A stretch of 64,000 nt of DNA from Dipteris shenzhenensis (GCA_047967505.1 CM106539.1); one strand, 5' to 3'; positions 10,256 through 22,366 are shown, counted from the stretch's first letter. Notes: generated from the letters alone by a model not told the origin. Program-made: numbers and translations.

Positions 10256-12480
10256 AAGGATTTATTTTTCAATAGGAATAGTGAATTTATTGTTAAGTGT
10301 TTTTTAATGTATGTTTTTCATGTCCAATGTGATGTCGTATCTAGGGAAGTCATTTTGTTGTAAGTCATGGTTTTGTTTGTTTGGGTATCATTATTATTAT
10401 TCATGTGTAGGACTCTAATCCTCACTCTGAAAAAAAGATGCACTAAGGATTCGGATTGAGGATCTCTTTAAGTTGAAAAGTGTACTTGAATCCCAATTGA
10501 TGAGGTATATATACTAAGAGTTGCTATCTATTTCTATCAACTTCTATCAACCACACAAACATGGTTAATATAGTAAGAGTTGATATCCATTTCTATCAAA
10601 TCTTATAAACCATACAAACATCAACCAATGCTTAAGGGTAGCTATAAGAAGAGATTGTTGTCTTACAAGACCATCTTACCAATGAGTAAGCGGTGATGAT
10701 GTGGGGTGTTCCAACATAATTTGAGATGTTGGTCATCCTTGAAAAGGGGTCATGGTGGCATCCATATGAGAGCACGCATTTCCTACAACCATTGGATTCT
10801 AAGAGGCTCATATGCATTACAATTATTTGCCTTGATGCTATGCTACCAAGGATTTCATGGTGAAACATATTCTACCATTAGTACATTCCAATAGGCTGAT
10901 AAAGTGCCCTTGCCACTAGAAGCTTAATGAAGTGTTCAACATCCCTTCCACTGGAAAAAGAGGTGACAAAGGTTCATCCACCCAACCAATACAAGTTATG
11001 ATGATCGAGCCCAACGAAAGGGATTTCAAGGGTTAATAAACCCCTTTGCTAGTAAAAGGGGTGCTAAGGGTTGCATGTCTCCAAGGACTCTTTCTGAAAC
11101 CATGGAAGCCTGTTGTAGTGATTCCAATGTAAGAGAAAAGGGTGGAAGTTTCTCATTGGGATATGCCTCTTGATGCAATGGATGTAATGCAAGTGCAAGG
11201 CTGTGAGTTGGATGCTTTTGACCCAGAGGATCTTGATTGGGGCTTTGAGGAATCAATTGGAGAGTTGGATTTGGAGATGGAATGCATATTAAAGAGATTG
11301 AAAAATAGGTTATAACCTTTGAAGAAATAGAGACAAGAGACCAGCTATTCTTGGATACGGTACCCTTGTAATTGATTGCGTATTGCAAGTGGTATGGAGT
11401 TTGTGCGGCTTGCAAAGTCTGGGTGGCTCAAAGCAATGTGACCAGTATGGAAGGAAGGGTTTATTTGCTTTGAACCTAGGAGAATGTACTGGGCAAAGCA
11501 AAAGGAGGCTAGTGGACATTAATGTCCACAACTGAGGGGTGGACAAAACTGATAGGCAGACTTCAAGGATCCTAATTTTGAATTCCTAGTGATAGAAACT
11601 AGTTGAAACTATGATATTGTGTTTGTTGGGCCATGTTTTCTTGCAAGCAAAAATTAATAGTGTGGGTTGTAAAAGTTATGATGGTTGCAAGATGTGTAAA
11701 TGAAGTATATGAATTGGCGGCCCTTTTTCAGTATTAGGTATATGTTTGTGTGTTAGAGGCATGTCATAAAGGTCACCCACAGTACTTTGGTTTCCCTTAT
11801 CAACAATCATTATAGTACTCCATGTCTACATCTAATGCCTTAAATCTAGATGCTTTTTTCCTTACATTATATCTTGAGCCAGTTGCTAGGTTATAAGCCT
11901 CATCTTGATATTTTTGGGCCTAGCTACTCAACAAGAATGAACAAGCTTGCCTCATTCTATCCATGCATTGATCTTTGGCTCCCTCTGTGGCTTTGAGTAG
12001 CCTCCTTGATTGATCTCAAAATATGATTCTACTTTTCAAATGTTGATGGCCATTTTATGGCTCACTATGGTCCTTGAACCTTTCTTCTTCATGATGATCC
12101 TCATTCTCAGATTGTTTTATCGGTTTTGATTGATAGTTGGATTGAGGAATGATAGAACAAGACAAAGAAAACAAGAGCCCTGCATAAGTAGCCAAGATTA
12201 AATTATTGAGTCCTGGTGGAAATCTAGCCTAAGGAGGAGCTTTCCTTTCGGTGGCGAAGGTAGCTCTATCTTTGCTTGAAGTGGAGGGGAAGGCAGGATC
12301 CTAGATACGAGTCAAGGACATGCTCCCATGGGATGTCTTCCTCTAGTTGAGAAATATATGTTTCTTTTAGAGGGGCTTCTTCATGTACTCCTCTACATTG
12401 ATTATCTTGTCCATATGTTTTATTTTACTATCGTTTGTGACCCTTGCGTAGTCATTTTCCAATACACTATCCTTGGGGTC
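10256..12480. other. No gene recognised
   Basis: A two-copy repeat lies at 10.5-10.6 kb. Minus-strand frames at 11,026-11,546 overlap one another and lack any recognisable domain. Broken coding-like stretches may exist on either strand but none could be assigned. Confidence 0.4.
10512..10622. repeat. Degenerate two-copy repeat, about 62-bp spacing
   Basis: TAAGAGTTG followed by TATC, ATTTCTATCAA and CACAAACAT/TACAAACAT occurs at about 10,513 and again at about 10,575, with several differences. Confidence 0.65.
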
Positions 12481-12969
12481 CATTAGAAAAAATTAGAGCT
12501 CAATTTGGGGCCTTTGAGCCCAGAAGGAAAATAGCCCTCCGCCAATCAAACGAGGTCCAATGTAACGTTGGAAAAAATAAAAAAAAGGAAGACGGCCGAG
12601 TTTGCATTCAATGAGGATACCTGAGTTATATTTGACATAGGGTGCAAATTTTTGTGTTTTGGACGTCACCTGCGCTTCCAAACCCCCAAAAGGATGTCAA
12701 AAACACTAAAAACGCTAAAAACGGACAATTGGAGGCTCGAAAAAGGTAAAAAAGGCCCGATCCTTTTTGGCCTTTTTTGAGCCTAAACACCAAATTCTGC
12801 ACCCTATGTCAGATATAATAAAGTAGCTCAGGTGTCCTCATTGAATGCATCTTCCTAGAACACGTACTTTGCCAGTTTGCTTTTTAATATTATCCATTTT
12901 TTAATTTTAAAAAAAGGAATATAGCAATTTCTCTTTGGGCCCCAAAATGAGCTCGCATTTTTCCTAATG
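12481..12969. mobile_element. Foldback (MITE-like) element, 489 bp
   Basis: The left end (12,481; CATTAGAAAAAATTAGAGCT then CAATTTGGGGCC) is matched in inverse by the right end (to 12,969; its complement reads CATTAGGAAAAATGCGAGCT then CATTTTGGGGCC). Farther in, GCATTCAATGAGGATACCTG, then TATTTGACATAGGGTGCA, near 12,604-12,652 again has an inverted partner near 12,865-12,805. Most of the element could therefore fold into one long imperfect hairpin with an A/C-rich loop. It encodes nothing. No clear target duplication was seen. Confidence 0.7.
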
Positions 12970-13709
12970 TTTATGGAATTTTAATTCAACACCACACAAG
13001 CAAGAAATCCTGAGTCTCTACTCTAGATTTCAAACTGTCACATCTAAGCTCTCTTTTAGATCATCAAATAAATCATATAGTGAAACTTGTACATTGTGCA
13101 AGCTAGGATCCTATTGATTTCTTTTCCCATTTGCCATCTTGATTGAATGCAACTTGGTACAACAACTTTTTGCTATGGTGGTGTGCACTTTGATGGCTTG
13201 TTGTTGCTCTTTGAGTAAGAAGGCTACCTATATTGTGTTAGTATTGATATATACAAATTGATGTATGTCAAGATTACCAAGCTAACATCTTATGTGATTG
13301 ATGAACCTAATAATGTCACCAAAAAATGCATCTATGATGGTGGACTCATTTAAGTTTGACCCTCTTATGGCCACATCATACCTCCTTGATTGTCGATGGC
13401 TACAAATACTCAAAAATAGACCAATCTCAAGGAATGATAATAGCATGATGATCAAGCATCCTTGTTGGCCTTCTTAAGGAATGAAATTGTGTCTCATTTC
13501 TTGTTAAACTTGACCATGCATATGAAAATTCTTGAGATCAACTATTGTGATCCTCTCCATGGATCATCTTCTCCCACCACATATACAAGCCAACATCTAC
13601 TTAGGGCAGTTCAACATGAGGACGCAACCCATTCAAGAATTCTTTTATTTCCTTAGTGAGGTGAGGAAAATACTTGAAAAGGAGCTTCTTAAAGGTAAAA
13701 CCCATTGAG

Positions 13710-13761
13710 CTTCTCCTCAGCTCTTACCTTCTCACCAAAGAAGGTAAGAGCTGAGGAGAAG
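13710..13761. repeat. Perfect 22-bp inverted repeat with 8-base loop
   Basis: Bases 13,710-13,731 are exactly complementary to 13,761-13,740, separated by TCACCAAA. The arm begins CTTCTCCTCAGCTCTTACC. A perfect stem of this length is unlikely by chance and would form a stable RNA or DNA hairpin. No T-run or gene end suggests a terminator role. It could be a small foldback, a precursor-like RNA hairpin or a replication artefact. Confidence 0.8.
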
Positions 13762-14569
13762 TGAAGAAGGCTTTGAAATATCTAAAGTGTGTGATGAGAG
13801 AGCTAAAGAAAGGCCAATAGATTTTCAATAGTTTTGAATAGAGAGCATGTTCAAGGTCTAGAAGTAGCCAATAATCCCCTCAATAGGGCCATTTGGGTGC
13901 CAAATGCGATACAAAGTAGTAGTGAGGAGCTCCACCAGGACCAAGCCCTTCATTGAAATCACTCTCCCCAAGACTGCGAGAGGGAATTGTGATGGGATTT
14001 AATAAGGCCTTCATTGACATCACTCTCTCCAAGAGTGTGAGAGGGCATTAAGATGGGATTTGAGTGACTCACAAAGTCAGACCTAGCCTCACATTGCCTC
14101 ACAAATCATTACAACAGTTCTTGCCTTGACCTCCAAGCCACGAAGATATATCGGGTTGATTTCTCTTATCAATCCTCCAAGGCATGGTGGGTTCAATAGG
14201 GAGATAGGACGACCATAGAGTTTTTTTAGACCAATGGCTCCCAATCAATAGAGATGTAGCTGATAGCGGCTATGGGATGCGAGTGGTTAAATGCACTCAT
14301 ACCCATAGGAGATCATAGAGATGAGCATAGACTTCTATTGACATCTTGTTTACCCTAAGGAGGAGTCCTCTATATCCTTGTAACTAGGCTCTCAAGGCTA
14401 TCCCCATAGAAGTTCCATCAAGAGAATGGATTGACATAGTCCTTTTGGAGGTGCTTCTAAGAGTTCATTCACCCCCCCCTTCAAATAGATTTTAAAGGAG
14501 ATTTTCGACACTAGCTCTTTGCCCCAGTCCTTAAGTTGTGATTGGATTTCTTGATCCCAAAAGGGGGGA

Positions 14570-15640
14570 TAGATTTGACATCTATAAGTGGAGATTGATT
14601 ACTTTGTTGGACACCACTTACAAGATCTTAGCCAAGGTCTTGAAAATGTAATTATTATGACCACATAATTGAATTGCACCACATATGTGTTAGCCATCTC
14701 CACTAAATCATCCCCCAGAATGTCCCAAAAGCCAAGAAAAAATTCATATGTAAGACCACTTGAACCAAGGGCTTGAGCTTTCTTCATGCATTCGACAACA
14801 TCCTATAGCTCATCCCGAGTGAAGGTTTTGGCAAGCATGTTTCTCTACGTGTCAAAGATACAGGATTGGATATCCATAAAGATGCTAGACAATGCCTCAT
14901 GCAATTCATCATCTTGCAAAACACGCTGCCCATTAAGCCCCTTAAGATGCATCAAAATGATATTTACAATGTGCTAGAATTCCACCTGTATTTTACCATC
15001 TGGACCCATCCCCATGTCAATTGTTTTTCTTTGCTATTTGCATTAAGCAGCCTAAAAAAAGAACTTGGTAGGGGCAATTACCAAGCTGCAACCAAGTTTG
15101 TCTATCCAACATTCTGGCATGATCAGCATCCTCAAATTCTTGCATTCATCTCCTATTCTAATTTCGACAATAGACGTGCGAAATGGCTATTTAGAGGTCA
15201 TTCCTCTAGTGCACTCTTCAGTGAAAGACGAATCTTGGTCAATATCTTCAAGCTTCCATTTGCAGCGTTTATCATTTCTCTCCCAATTCCTAGCCATAAG
15301 CACAATTAAACAAATTTTTTTGGAAGAAAGAACCTTCTTATTGAACTTAAAGGAGATGTCCAAAGACTTGTCAACTACAGATAAAATACCAAACTGCCAT
15401 CCGATTGGGATGTGATCCGATAAGCAACCCCGTCGAGGCCTGCATTCACCATCCATTCTTTGACCCATACACTCTATCTAGTCTTCTAGCCCTAAATAGC
15501 TCCCCCTTTCTTCTAATATTCCAAGAATATCCACCCATACCCATTGGCGAATCCAGCTCAGCACAATCTATTAGACCACAATTAAGACATAAATCCTCCC
15601 TAGGGGTTCATTAGAGTCTACAAAGAACCTTAGTCGACTT
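14570..15640 (-). pseudogene. L1-like LINE ORF2 fragment (endonuclease end to RT start)
   Basis: Reading leftward on minus: a piece ending in SDHIPIGWQF near 15,400 matches the terminal SDHxPI box of the L1 apurinic endonuclease. After many stops comes MLAKTFTRDEL, then MKKAQALGSSGLTYEFFLGF and WDILGDDLVEMAN (14,787-14,690), the segment that normally reads PGPDGxxxEFFxxFWxxIGxDL at the start of plant L1 reverse transcriptases. After a frame change FKTLAKIL (about 14,645) follows. The domain order endonuclease then RT is correct. Heavily mutated and inactive. Confidence 0.7.
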
Positions 15641-16466
15641 TCCCTTCCCTCCAACTAGACTCCAAGGCTCTTGAGAGCTTGTACTTAACCGAGATACTTC
15701 CTTATTGTTGAGGGGTAGTTTCACCACTCTACCTGGTCATCATCACGAGGTAAGACTAGGATAGAATAGTAGGCTGATATGTTATCCTTTATAGTAATCA
15801 GTTATAACAGTAGAAAAGCCACTACGTTGGAGTTTGTCCCAACCATGATACTGTGAGCTCAGACCGTTATTGAACTGTTGTAATGACTCATGCAAAGTTC
15901 CAGAAGGATCTTCATGTAGTTTTCAAAACAAAATATGAAGAGAGTTTTTACAAGCAGCAATAGCCGTAGTTTTGGCTCCAAGAATTATGTGTACAACTGT
16001 TCTTTCATTTCTATTTCTTTTTAGATTATGTTCCGACTGTACTTGTAGTTTTCAAGATCTTATGGATTTCTGTGCATGAATTCACTAAGTGTTCTTCATT
16101 GTGTATACCAAGAACATAATTGGCAATCCTATACATGTTCAAACTCAAAAGAATGAAAACTAAATCTGAAAGGTGACTGAACAAAGTGCGACGCCTTTTC
16201 AATGCAAAGCCCAACATAACAAATCAAAGTAAAAAGTCACCAATACAAAGACAGCAAGCACCACCACTGAAGAACTCAAGCTGGTGAAACATGAAAACGT
16301 GGGCATGACAAGCCGACATGATAAGAACACATGGACATGCCAGTTAAACTTGTGCTGAGGAACGTGAAAGAATCAGACAATGCTTTGACAATCATCCCTA
16401 GGGGCAGTTGATCCATGATAAAGTAAGAATATGACAACATAAGAAAGACCAGCCCAAGACAAGAAT
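15641..16466. other. No gene recognised; pre-insertion DNA left of the Copia element
   Basis: Mixed sequence without family motifs. It ends in AAGAAT (16,461-16,466), one copy of the Copia target duplication, so before that insertion this DNA was continuous with 22,373 onward. Confidence 0.5.
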
Positions 16467-16637
16467 TGAGAGTGCTCTCAACGGAAGCAAGAATGGAAGA
16501 GGGAGAGAGAGAAACAGAGAGCTACACAAGTTTTGGTGGGTGCAGAACCACCCTAATCTTCTTTTTCATTCATTTATATATGTGTTTGAGTATTGTACAT
16601 AACCGGGGTAAAGGCACAGTGACCTTTAACCCCCACA
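16467..16637 (-). repeat. 3' LTR of the Copia element
   Basis: Plus-strand ends are TGAGAGTGCTCTCAAC and TTTAACCCCCACA, so the minus strand has TG...CA ends. The outer end carries the short palindrome GAGAGTGCTCTC. Confidence 0.95.
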
Positions 16638-16690
16638 ACCTCCCAGTTAAAGGACAATGTGCCTTTAAGGGAGAACAACCAGTGAGCATA

Positions 16691-18400
16691 CTATCCAATG
16701 CCCATCAATACACGACAATACTCAAACTGCTGACTAGGTAGACTCTTCGTCAGCATATCTGCAGTGTTATCATCTGTATGAACCTTGACAAGCTCTATGC
16801 GCTTGTCCTCAAGTACCTCCCTGATGAAATGGTACCCGCCCTCAATGTGTTTGGTCTTTACATGAAAGACCGGATTCCGTGCTAGCTGAATAGCACTCAT
16901 AGAATCACTATGCAATGTTGGTACACCTGTATGAATCCCCAAATCTCCCACTAGCCGATCAAGCCATATAGCCTCCTTGCAACCCTCTGTGGCTACAACA
17001 TACTCAGCCTTTGTGGTAGACAAAGCAACACACTTCTGTGCACGAGACATCCACGACACTGCACCACCTGCAAAGGTGAACACATAACCAAAAGTGGATC
17101 TCCTACTATCCACATGCCCCGCATAGTCTGAATCTGTGTACCCAAGTACACGCATGTCTCCTCTACCAAAGCAGATGCACATCTCCTTGGTACCCTTGAT
17201 GTACCTCATGATGCACTTAACTACCTCCGAATGCCTCTTTCATGGATTAGCCATATACCGGCTAACAACTCCCACTGCAAATGCAATGTTTGGTCTAGTA
17301 GCTATCATAGCATACATAAGACTCCCAACTGCTGATGCATAAGGAACCTTGGCCATCATGGCCCTCTCCTCATTTGATTTGGGACTATCTGGGTGACTCA
17401 ATTTCACATATGGAGGCGATGGAGTACTCACTTCCTTCCCCCCCTCTATATTGAAACGCTGCAATACTTTTATAACAGACTCTTTTTGTGAAAGCCAAAG
17501 GAGTTTCCTACTCCGATCACGCGTGATGCGCATACCAAGAATATGACCTCCAAGTCCCAAATCCTTCATATCAAAGGCCTCATGCAACTTGGCCTTTAAT
17601 GCATCTAGCTCATAAGTATTCTTGCTAGCCAATAGCATATCATCCACATATAGTGCCAAGATTATCAGGCTATTATCCTTAGCCCTTTTAGTGTAGAGGC
17701 AGTGATCAATTTCACTCCTTCTAAAACCCTGGGACTGAATGAAAGCATCAAACTTCTGATACCATTCTCTAGGCGCTTGCTGAAGACCATAGAGACTCTT
17801 CTTCAGCTTGCAAACTAAATGCTCTTTGGCCTTTTCTTCAAAGCCTTCTGGCTGCACCATGTAAATTTCCTCATGCAAATCCCCATGCAAGAAAGCTGTC
17901 TTGACATCCATCTGCATAAGCTCCATATCCTGTGCTGCCACTAGTCCAAGCATGCATCTAAGTGTGGTCATCTTCACAACTGGAGAGAATATTTCATCAA
18001 AGTCCACACCCTTCTCTTGCTTGAACCCTTTAGCGACCAAACGGGCCTTGTACCTAGGCACATCATCACCTGTGACCTTCATCTTGTAGACCCATTTACA
18101 TGGCAATGCTTTCTTTCCATGTGGCAAAGAAACCAAGTCCCAAGTCTTATTCTTCATAAGTGAACTCATCTCTGATTGCATAGCATACTCCCACTTGCGT
18201 TGATCCTCGCACATCATAGCCTCTCTGTAGCAAGAAGGCTCCCCGCAATCAGTAAGCATCACATAGTCTACCCCTGGAACAAACCTATCAGGCGGTCTAG
18301 ACACTCTAGATGATCTTCTCAAGGGCATTTCAGCTTGCAATCCCACCTGCATATCAGCCACATTTGGCTCATCATTTCCCACCAATAGATGATCCATCAT
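16691..18400 (-). pseudogene. Copia reverse transcriptase and RNase H
   Basis: The 386-codon frame from 18,400 contains the Copia RT in order: WEYAMQSEMSSLMKNKTWDL, CKWVYKMKVTGDD, YKARLVAKGFKQEKGVDFDE, DVKTAFLHGDLHEEIYMVQP, SLYGLQQAPREWYQKFD and the catalytic YVDDMLLASK, ending SRYMANP. A TGA at 17,242-17,240 replaces what is normally Arg (CGA to TGA, a CpG transition), after which the same frame continues into RNase H: IKGTKEMC, GYTDSDYAGHVDSRRSTFGY, ALSTTKAEYVVATEGCKEAI and KTKHIEGGYHFIREVLED, ending at 16,691. These copy element RNA to DNA inside the particle. Apart from the stop this half looks well preserved. Confidence 0.95.
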
Positions 18401-19440
18401 CTACCCTCTGTGGGAGTACTTGGTGGTACAATTTCTTGCACATTTGGTGCATGGACAGCTTGCTGTCTATCAACATATGCAGGTGGATTCACATTCTGGA
18501 AAGTGATTCTCCTCATTTCCACATCCCTCATGGGTGTCTTATGCAACTTATTTTCATTAAAGACTACATCATGGCTGTGTATGATCTTCTTTGCTTCTGG
18601 GTCCCAGAGACGATAGCCCATCTCTCCACTTTCACCATAACCCAGAAAGATGCATTTCCTAGACTTAGGATCTAGCTTCTTTCGAAGCTCTATCGGCACA
18701 TGTGCATATGCCTCACCTCCAAATATACGCAAATGAGAGTAAGAGGGCTTCTTGCCACTCCATGCCTCTTCAGGAATACTGCCATCCAAACTCTTACTAG
18801 GTGATCTATTGATCACATGCATTGCAGTCTTCATTGCCTCAGCCCAAAAACCACCAGAAAGACTTGCATTGGAAAGCATGCATTGCAACCTTTCTTGAAT
18901 GGTACGATTCATCTTTTCTGCAGCTGGATTTTGCTCTGGAGTATGAGGGGATATGAGCTCCCTCTTAATCCCACGTGTATCATAGAAATGCTGAAAGTCA
19001 CGAGAGAGGTACTCTCCACCATTGTCAGTTTGTAGGCATTTAAGCGTTCTACCTGACTGATTCTCGACAAGGCTAGCCATTTCTGAAATACTTGGAACAC
19101 ATCACTCTTCCGAGCTATAGCATAAGCCCACACTTTCCTAGTTGAATCATCAATGAATGTCACATAGTATTCAGCCCTGCCTAATGATCGTGTAGGCATG
19201 GGACCACATACATCTGAATGCACCAAATCAAGCTTTTCAAACTCTTTCTTTCCCCTTCTTTTATGAGCTGATTTAGTCTGCTTCCCATAGAGATAGTGCT
19301 CACAAAATTGAAAATCAGAGAAACTCAAATGCGGTACATAACCCAAATAGCATAAGAGTTTCATCCATTCTCGCTCATGTGCCCCAACCTGCAATGCCAC
19401 AAAGAAGTGCTTGGCTGCTTGGTTATTGCAACAACATGAT
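18397..19440 (-). pseudogene. Copia integrase (GAG-pre-integrase, core, C-terminal)
   Basis: It starts with the zinc-binding linker (LWHCRLGHMSE near 19,390), shifts frame, then continues KEFEKLDLVHSDVCGPMPTR, YYVTFIDDSTRKVWAYAI, and after a second shift at about 19,080, CLQTDNGGEYLSRDFQHFYD, ELISPHTPEQNPAAEKMNRT and IFGGEAYAHVPIELRKKLDP. The D...D...E catalytic residues are visible (FIDD; TDNGGEY; the Glu in PAAEKMNRT). A stop at 18,399-18,397 with a frame change separates it from the RT. Its job is insertion of the cDNA copy into host DNA. Confidence 0.95.
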
Positions 19441-19567
19441 CAAATACCCCTGATACATGTAAGGGATACAAAGTCCCACACTTGGCACCCCTGGCCAAAA
19501 GCATAGAGCCCTTCTGAATTTTCCAACTCTGAAAGCCAAAAGTGGTATGAAAACCAGCATCATCTAG

Positions 19568-20741
19568 CTAACCCATTGAAATAAGACTCTTGGTCAACTT
19601 AGGCACATGTCTCACATGTTTCAAAATAAATGCAGACCTATTTGCAAAAGAAAACTTTATGTCACCTACTCCCACTGTCACATGCATAGTCATTTCCAAG
19701 ATGCACACAACCTGTCTTTCCACTGTCATAAGTGGAGAACCATTCCCTATGGGGAGTAACATGGAATGAAGCACCAGAATCCAAAATCCAATCCTGGGAA
19801 TATGCATCATCTGAAGTGGTAAGCAACTCTACAGATAAACTAGACATGAAGAGAACGTCATCGTCACTATCATGTGTGATTGCATTGATCTCCTCGATCT
19901 TCACTTTTCCTTTGTCCTCCCTTGGACTCTCTTCCTTTTGATTTGCACCCCAATTTGCATTCTTTTTCTTATCCTTTTGCTCTCTTTTCAGCTTGTAGCA
20001 ATCCTTTTTCATATGGCCCTTCTTTCCACAGTGGTAACACTCAATGTTCCGTGCCTTGGGTGTGCTACGAGACTTCCCTCTTTCTTGGGACTTCCCCCTG
20101 AACTATGATCTGCCCCTTTGCACATTTAAGGCTACATCCTGCTTGTTGCCGTCCATAGATTTCCGTGTAATCTCCTGGGTCAACAAGCTACCCAAAACAT
20201 CATCAAACTTCAATACTCCACCGAGTGCAGAGTTATTGACAGCTGTACGGAAGGTATCCCATGAGGATGGCAATGAACATAAGAGAAATATTGCCTTAGT
20301 CTCCGCATCAAAATTCATCTTTTGAGCCTGAAGCTGGCTGAAAATAATATTGAATTCATTCAATTGAGAAGCAATGGAGACCCCTTCCTTCATTTGCAGC
20401 TCAAACAACCTCTTCATGAGGTAAACTTTATTAGAGGTAGTTTCCTTCTCATAAGTGGCACACAGTTTCTTCCACAAATCTTCCATAGTTTGCTCATTTA
20501 CTACTACGAAATAAACTGACTCGGCAAGATGAAATTTAATAGTAGACTTTGCTAATGCATCCAACTCATTCCAATCATCCTCAGACATATTTGCAGGCTT
20601 AGCTTCGATCCCTGTAAAGGGTTTAATCTGCTTCTTTTGAATAAGCACATGCCTTATCTATTCTTTCCACAAAGAAAAGTTTGTCCCATCAAACTTTTTA
20701 ATGTTGAAAAACTCATTTTCAGACATGGAAGAGGATGCCAT
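19568..20741 (-). pseudogene. Copia gag and aspartic protease
   Basis: Gag starts at 20,741 (MASSSMSENEFFNIKKFDGT, then NFSLWKE). A TAG at 20,660-20,658 interrupts it, after which a 181-codon capsid (UBN2 type: MSEDDWNELDALAKSTIKFH, then LWKKLCATYEKE) runs to a second stop at 20,103. The zinc knuckle CYHCGKKGHMKKDC lies at 20,039-19,998. The protease motif WILDSGASFHVTPHREWF (catalytic Asp in DSGA) follows near 19,785. A shift near 19,690 leads to FANRSAFILKHVRHVPKLTK and a stop at 19,568. Gag forms the particle; the protease would cleave the polyprotein. Confidence 0.93.
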
Positions 20742-22181
20742 AATGCAAATACAGCAAAATCCCAAATGCTAGTGCCTACAAGAGAGAATCACACCAAATA
20801 CCAGGTGCACCCAAATGTGTATGCCACAATAGAGTGAAATATCACCAAAACTCATGTCTCAAAGCATCTGACTCATGTGCATATACTATGCATCCATATG
20901 AGCAAATCTGGCCCAAAAGAAAATGCAACTACAATGGCAATCCAAAATGCCAATAAGTGCCAAATGACTCAAGCATAAACACCGTCCACTGGCATATGCA
21001 TTAATAATATCTCATCCAAGAGAGCATAGCACTATCAGTGCATCACCTGCAATGTGTAAAAGCTATCCCTCAGCATAAAATAGCATCCATGTGCAAAGCG
21101 TCCATAAAAATAGCATCCCACAAGGCAATTTGGGCCTATCAACGCATCCAATAAGGACCACAATGCATCCAAATGGCCTATAAATCATCCACTGCAACCC
21201 AATGCACACCACGAATGAGCGCACACTGCTCAAACTCACTGCTCAAACTGCAACCAGAGTGATCTGCATAAGGTATGCTCAAGAAATCATAGTCCCATGG
21301 TAATGACCGCTACTGAAAATAGAGCCTGAGATGCCTCAAAGCACGGGCGCCATTGCCTAATCGGATCTGCAAATATCTCTCTTCTGCCAGAACTCCAAAA
21401 TCCCAACCGATGAGTGAGAAATGGGAGTCAACACTTATCCACTACCATGTGGCATAAATCTAAGGTTTCAAAACCTTAGAATGAAAAAAGCATAACAGAG
21501 AGAAGAAATCGAATATACAGAGATCTATAACTCTGAAAATCCTCCATCGAATCATTAAGAATTGATAGGTAGGTGTTTTTGGGCGTCCGAAACGCAATGG
21601 GACAGACGGTTTTGGAAACCGTGGTCTCAATCACTGGGTCCACCAACGCACAGACTGAAAAACGTTTTTGGAAACAGAGCTATTTGTAAACTCCACCAGA
21701 GTATGAATGATGAGCAACATAGAAGTTTTAGGACCTCCTGAGTCCACCAGAACTGACAAATCTACAAATGGTTGCTCCAAACTTGAGTTCCAACACCCGG
21801 GCAGAAAAACGCAGAAACTGACACAATGAATTAGAAATCCAATGAAATGATCCCAGATTCAAGAATGAAGGTGTTTCCAAGCTCGTGAAGTGAAGTGGAC
21901 ACCAAAAGCAAGCAATAATTGCCTCTACAAATCAATACGGAGTCTCTATCATCGAAGGGAATAGGGAAAACCTCAAAAAACGACTTTTTCTTTGAAAACA
22001 CTTAACAAGCTCTCAAAACCACTTTGCAAAACCAAAGTGACTTTTCCAAAGGTTCCTCCAAGGTCTCTGCACACTCGGATGCAAGTAAAGTCACCCACAA
22101 AGCTTCCCACAGAGCTTCTCCTTCCTCCCACAGAGTTGTTGAGCTTCGAGGCATTCACACACGCTCAGGTAGATCACCCGG
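20742..22181. other. Long untranslated leader of the Copia element
   Basis: The stretch of about 1.44 kb between primer-binding site and gag start has no long open frame and no domain. It is rich in CATCCA/GCATCC-like words at 20,850-21,200. This is longer than the leaders of many Copia elements and presumably holds packaging signals. Confidence 0.6.
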
Positions 22182-22193
22182 GCTCTGATACCA
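22182..22193 (-). other. Primer-binding site, initiator-Met tRNA
   Basis: The minus strand reads TGGTATCAGAGC, two bases inside the 5' LTR, a full 12-base match to the standard plant Copia primer-binding site. Confidence 0.93.
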
Positions 22194-22195
22194 AT

Positions 22196-22366
22196 TGAGA
22201 GTGCTCTCAACGGAAGCAAGAATGAAAGAGGGAGAGAGAGAAACAGAGAGCTACATAAGTTTTGGTGGGTGCAGAACCACCCTAATCTTCTTTTTCATTC
22301 ATTTATATATGTGTTTGAGTATTGTACATAACCGAGGTAAAGGCACAGTGACCTTTAACCCTCACA
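22196..22366 (-). repeat. 5' LTR of the Copia element
   Basis: 171 bp, 97.7 percent identical to the 3' LTR by direct comparison (differences: A/G, T/C, A/G, T/C). It is followed by the target duplication AAGAAT at 22,367. Confidence 0.95.

Larger units (their letters stand above)
16467..22366 (-). mobile_element. Full-length Ty1/Copia retrotransposon, 5.9 kb, defective
   Basis: Two direct 171-bp LTRs (16,467-16,637 and 22,196-22,366) enclose, on minus, a primer-binding site, a 1.4-kb leader, gag, protease, integrase, reverse transcriptase and RNase H, the Copia gene order. The 6-bp sequence AAGAAT flanks both ends (16,461-16,466; 22,367-22,372). The LTRs differ at 4 of 171 positions, all transitions, so insertion is fairly recent. 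A purine tract (AACTGGGAGGT on minus, 16,648-16,638) borders the 3' LTR as expected for second-strand priming. At least eight stops or frameshifts break the genes. Confidence 0.95.

Noticed and set aside
13710-13761. Rho-independent terminator
   Set aside because: Eukaryotic context, no T-run after the stem, no gene ending here.
17901-19035. Plus-strand frames of 60-120 codons
   Set aside because: Antisense shadows of the Copia pol gene.
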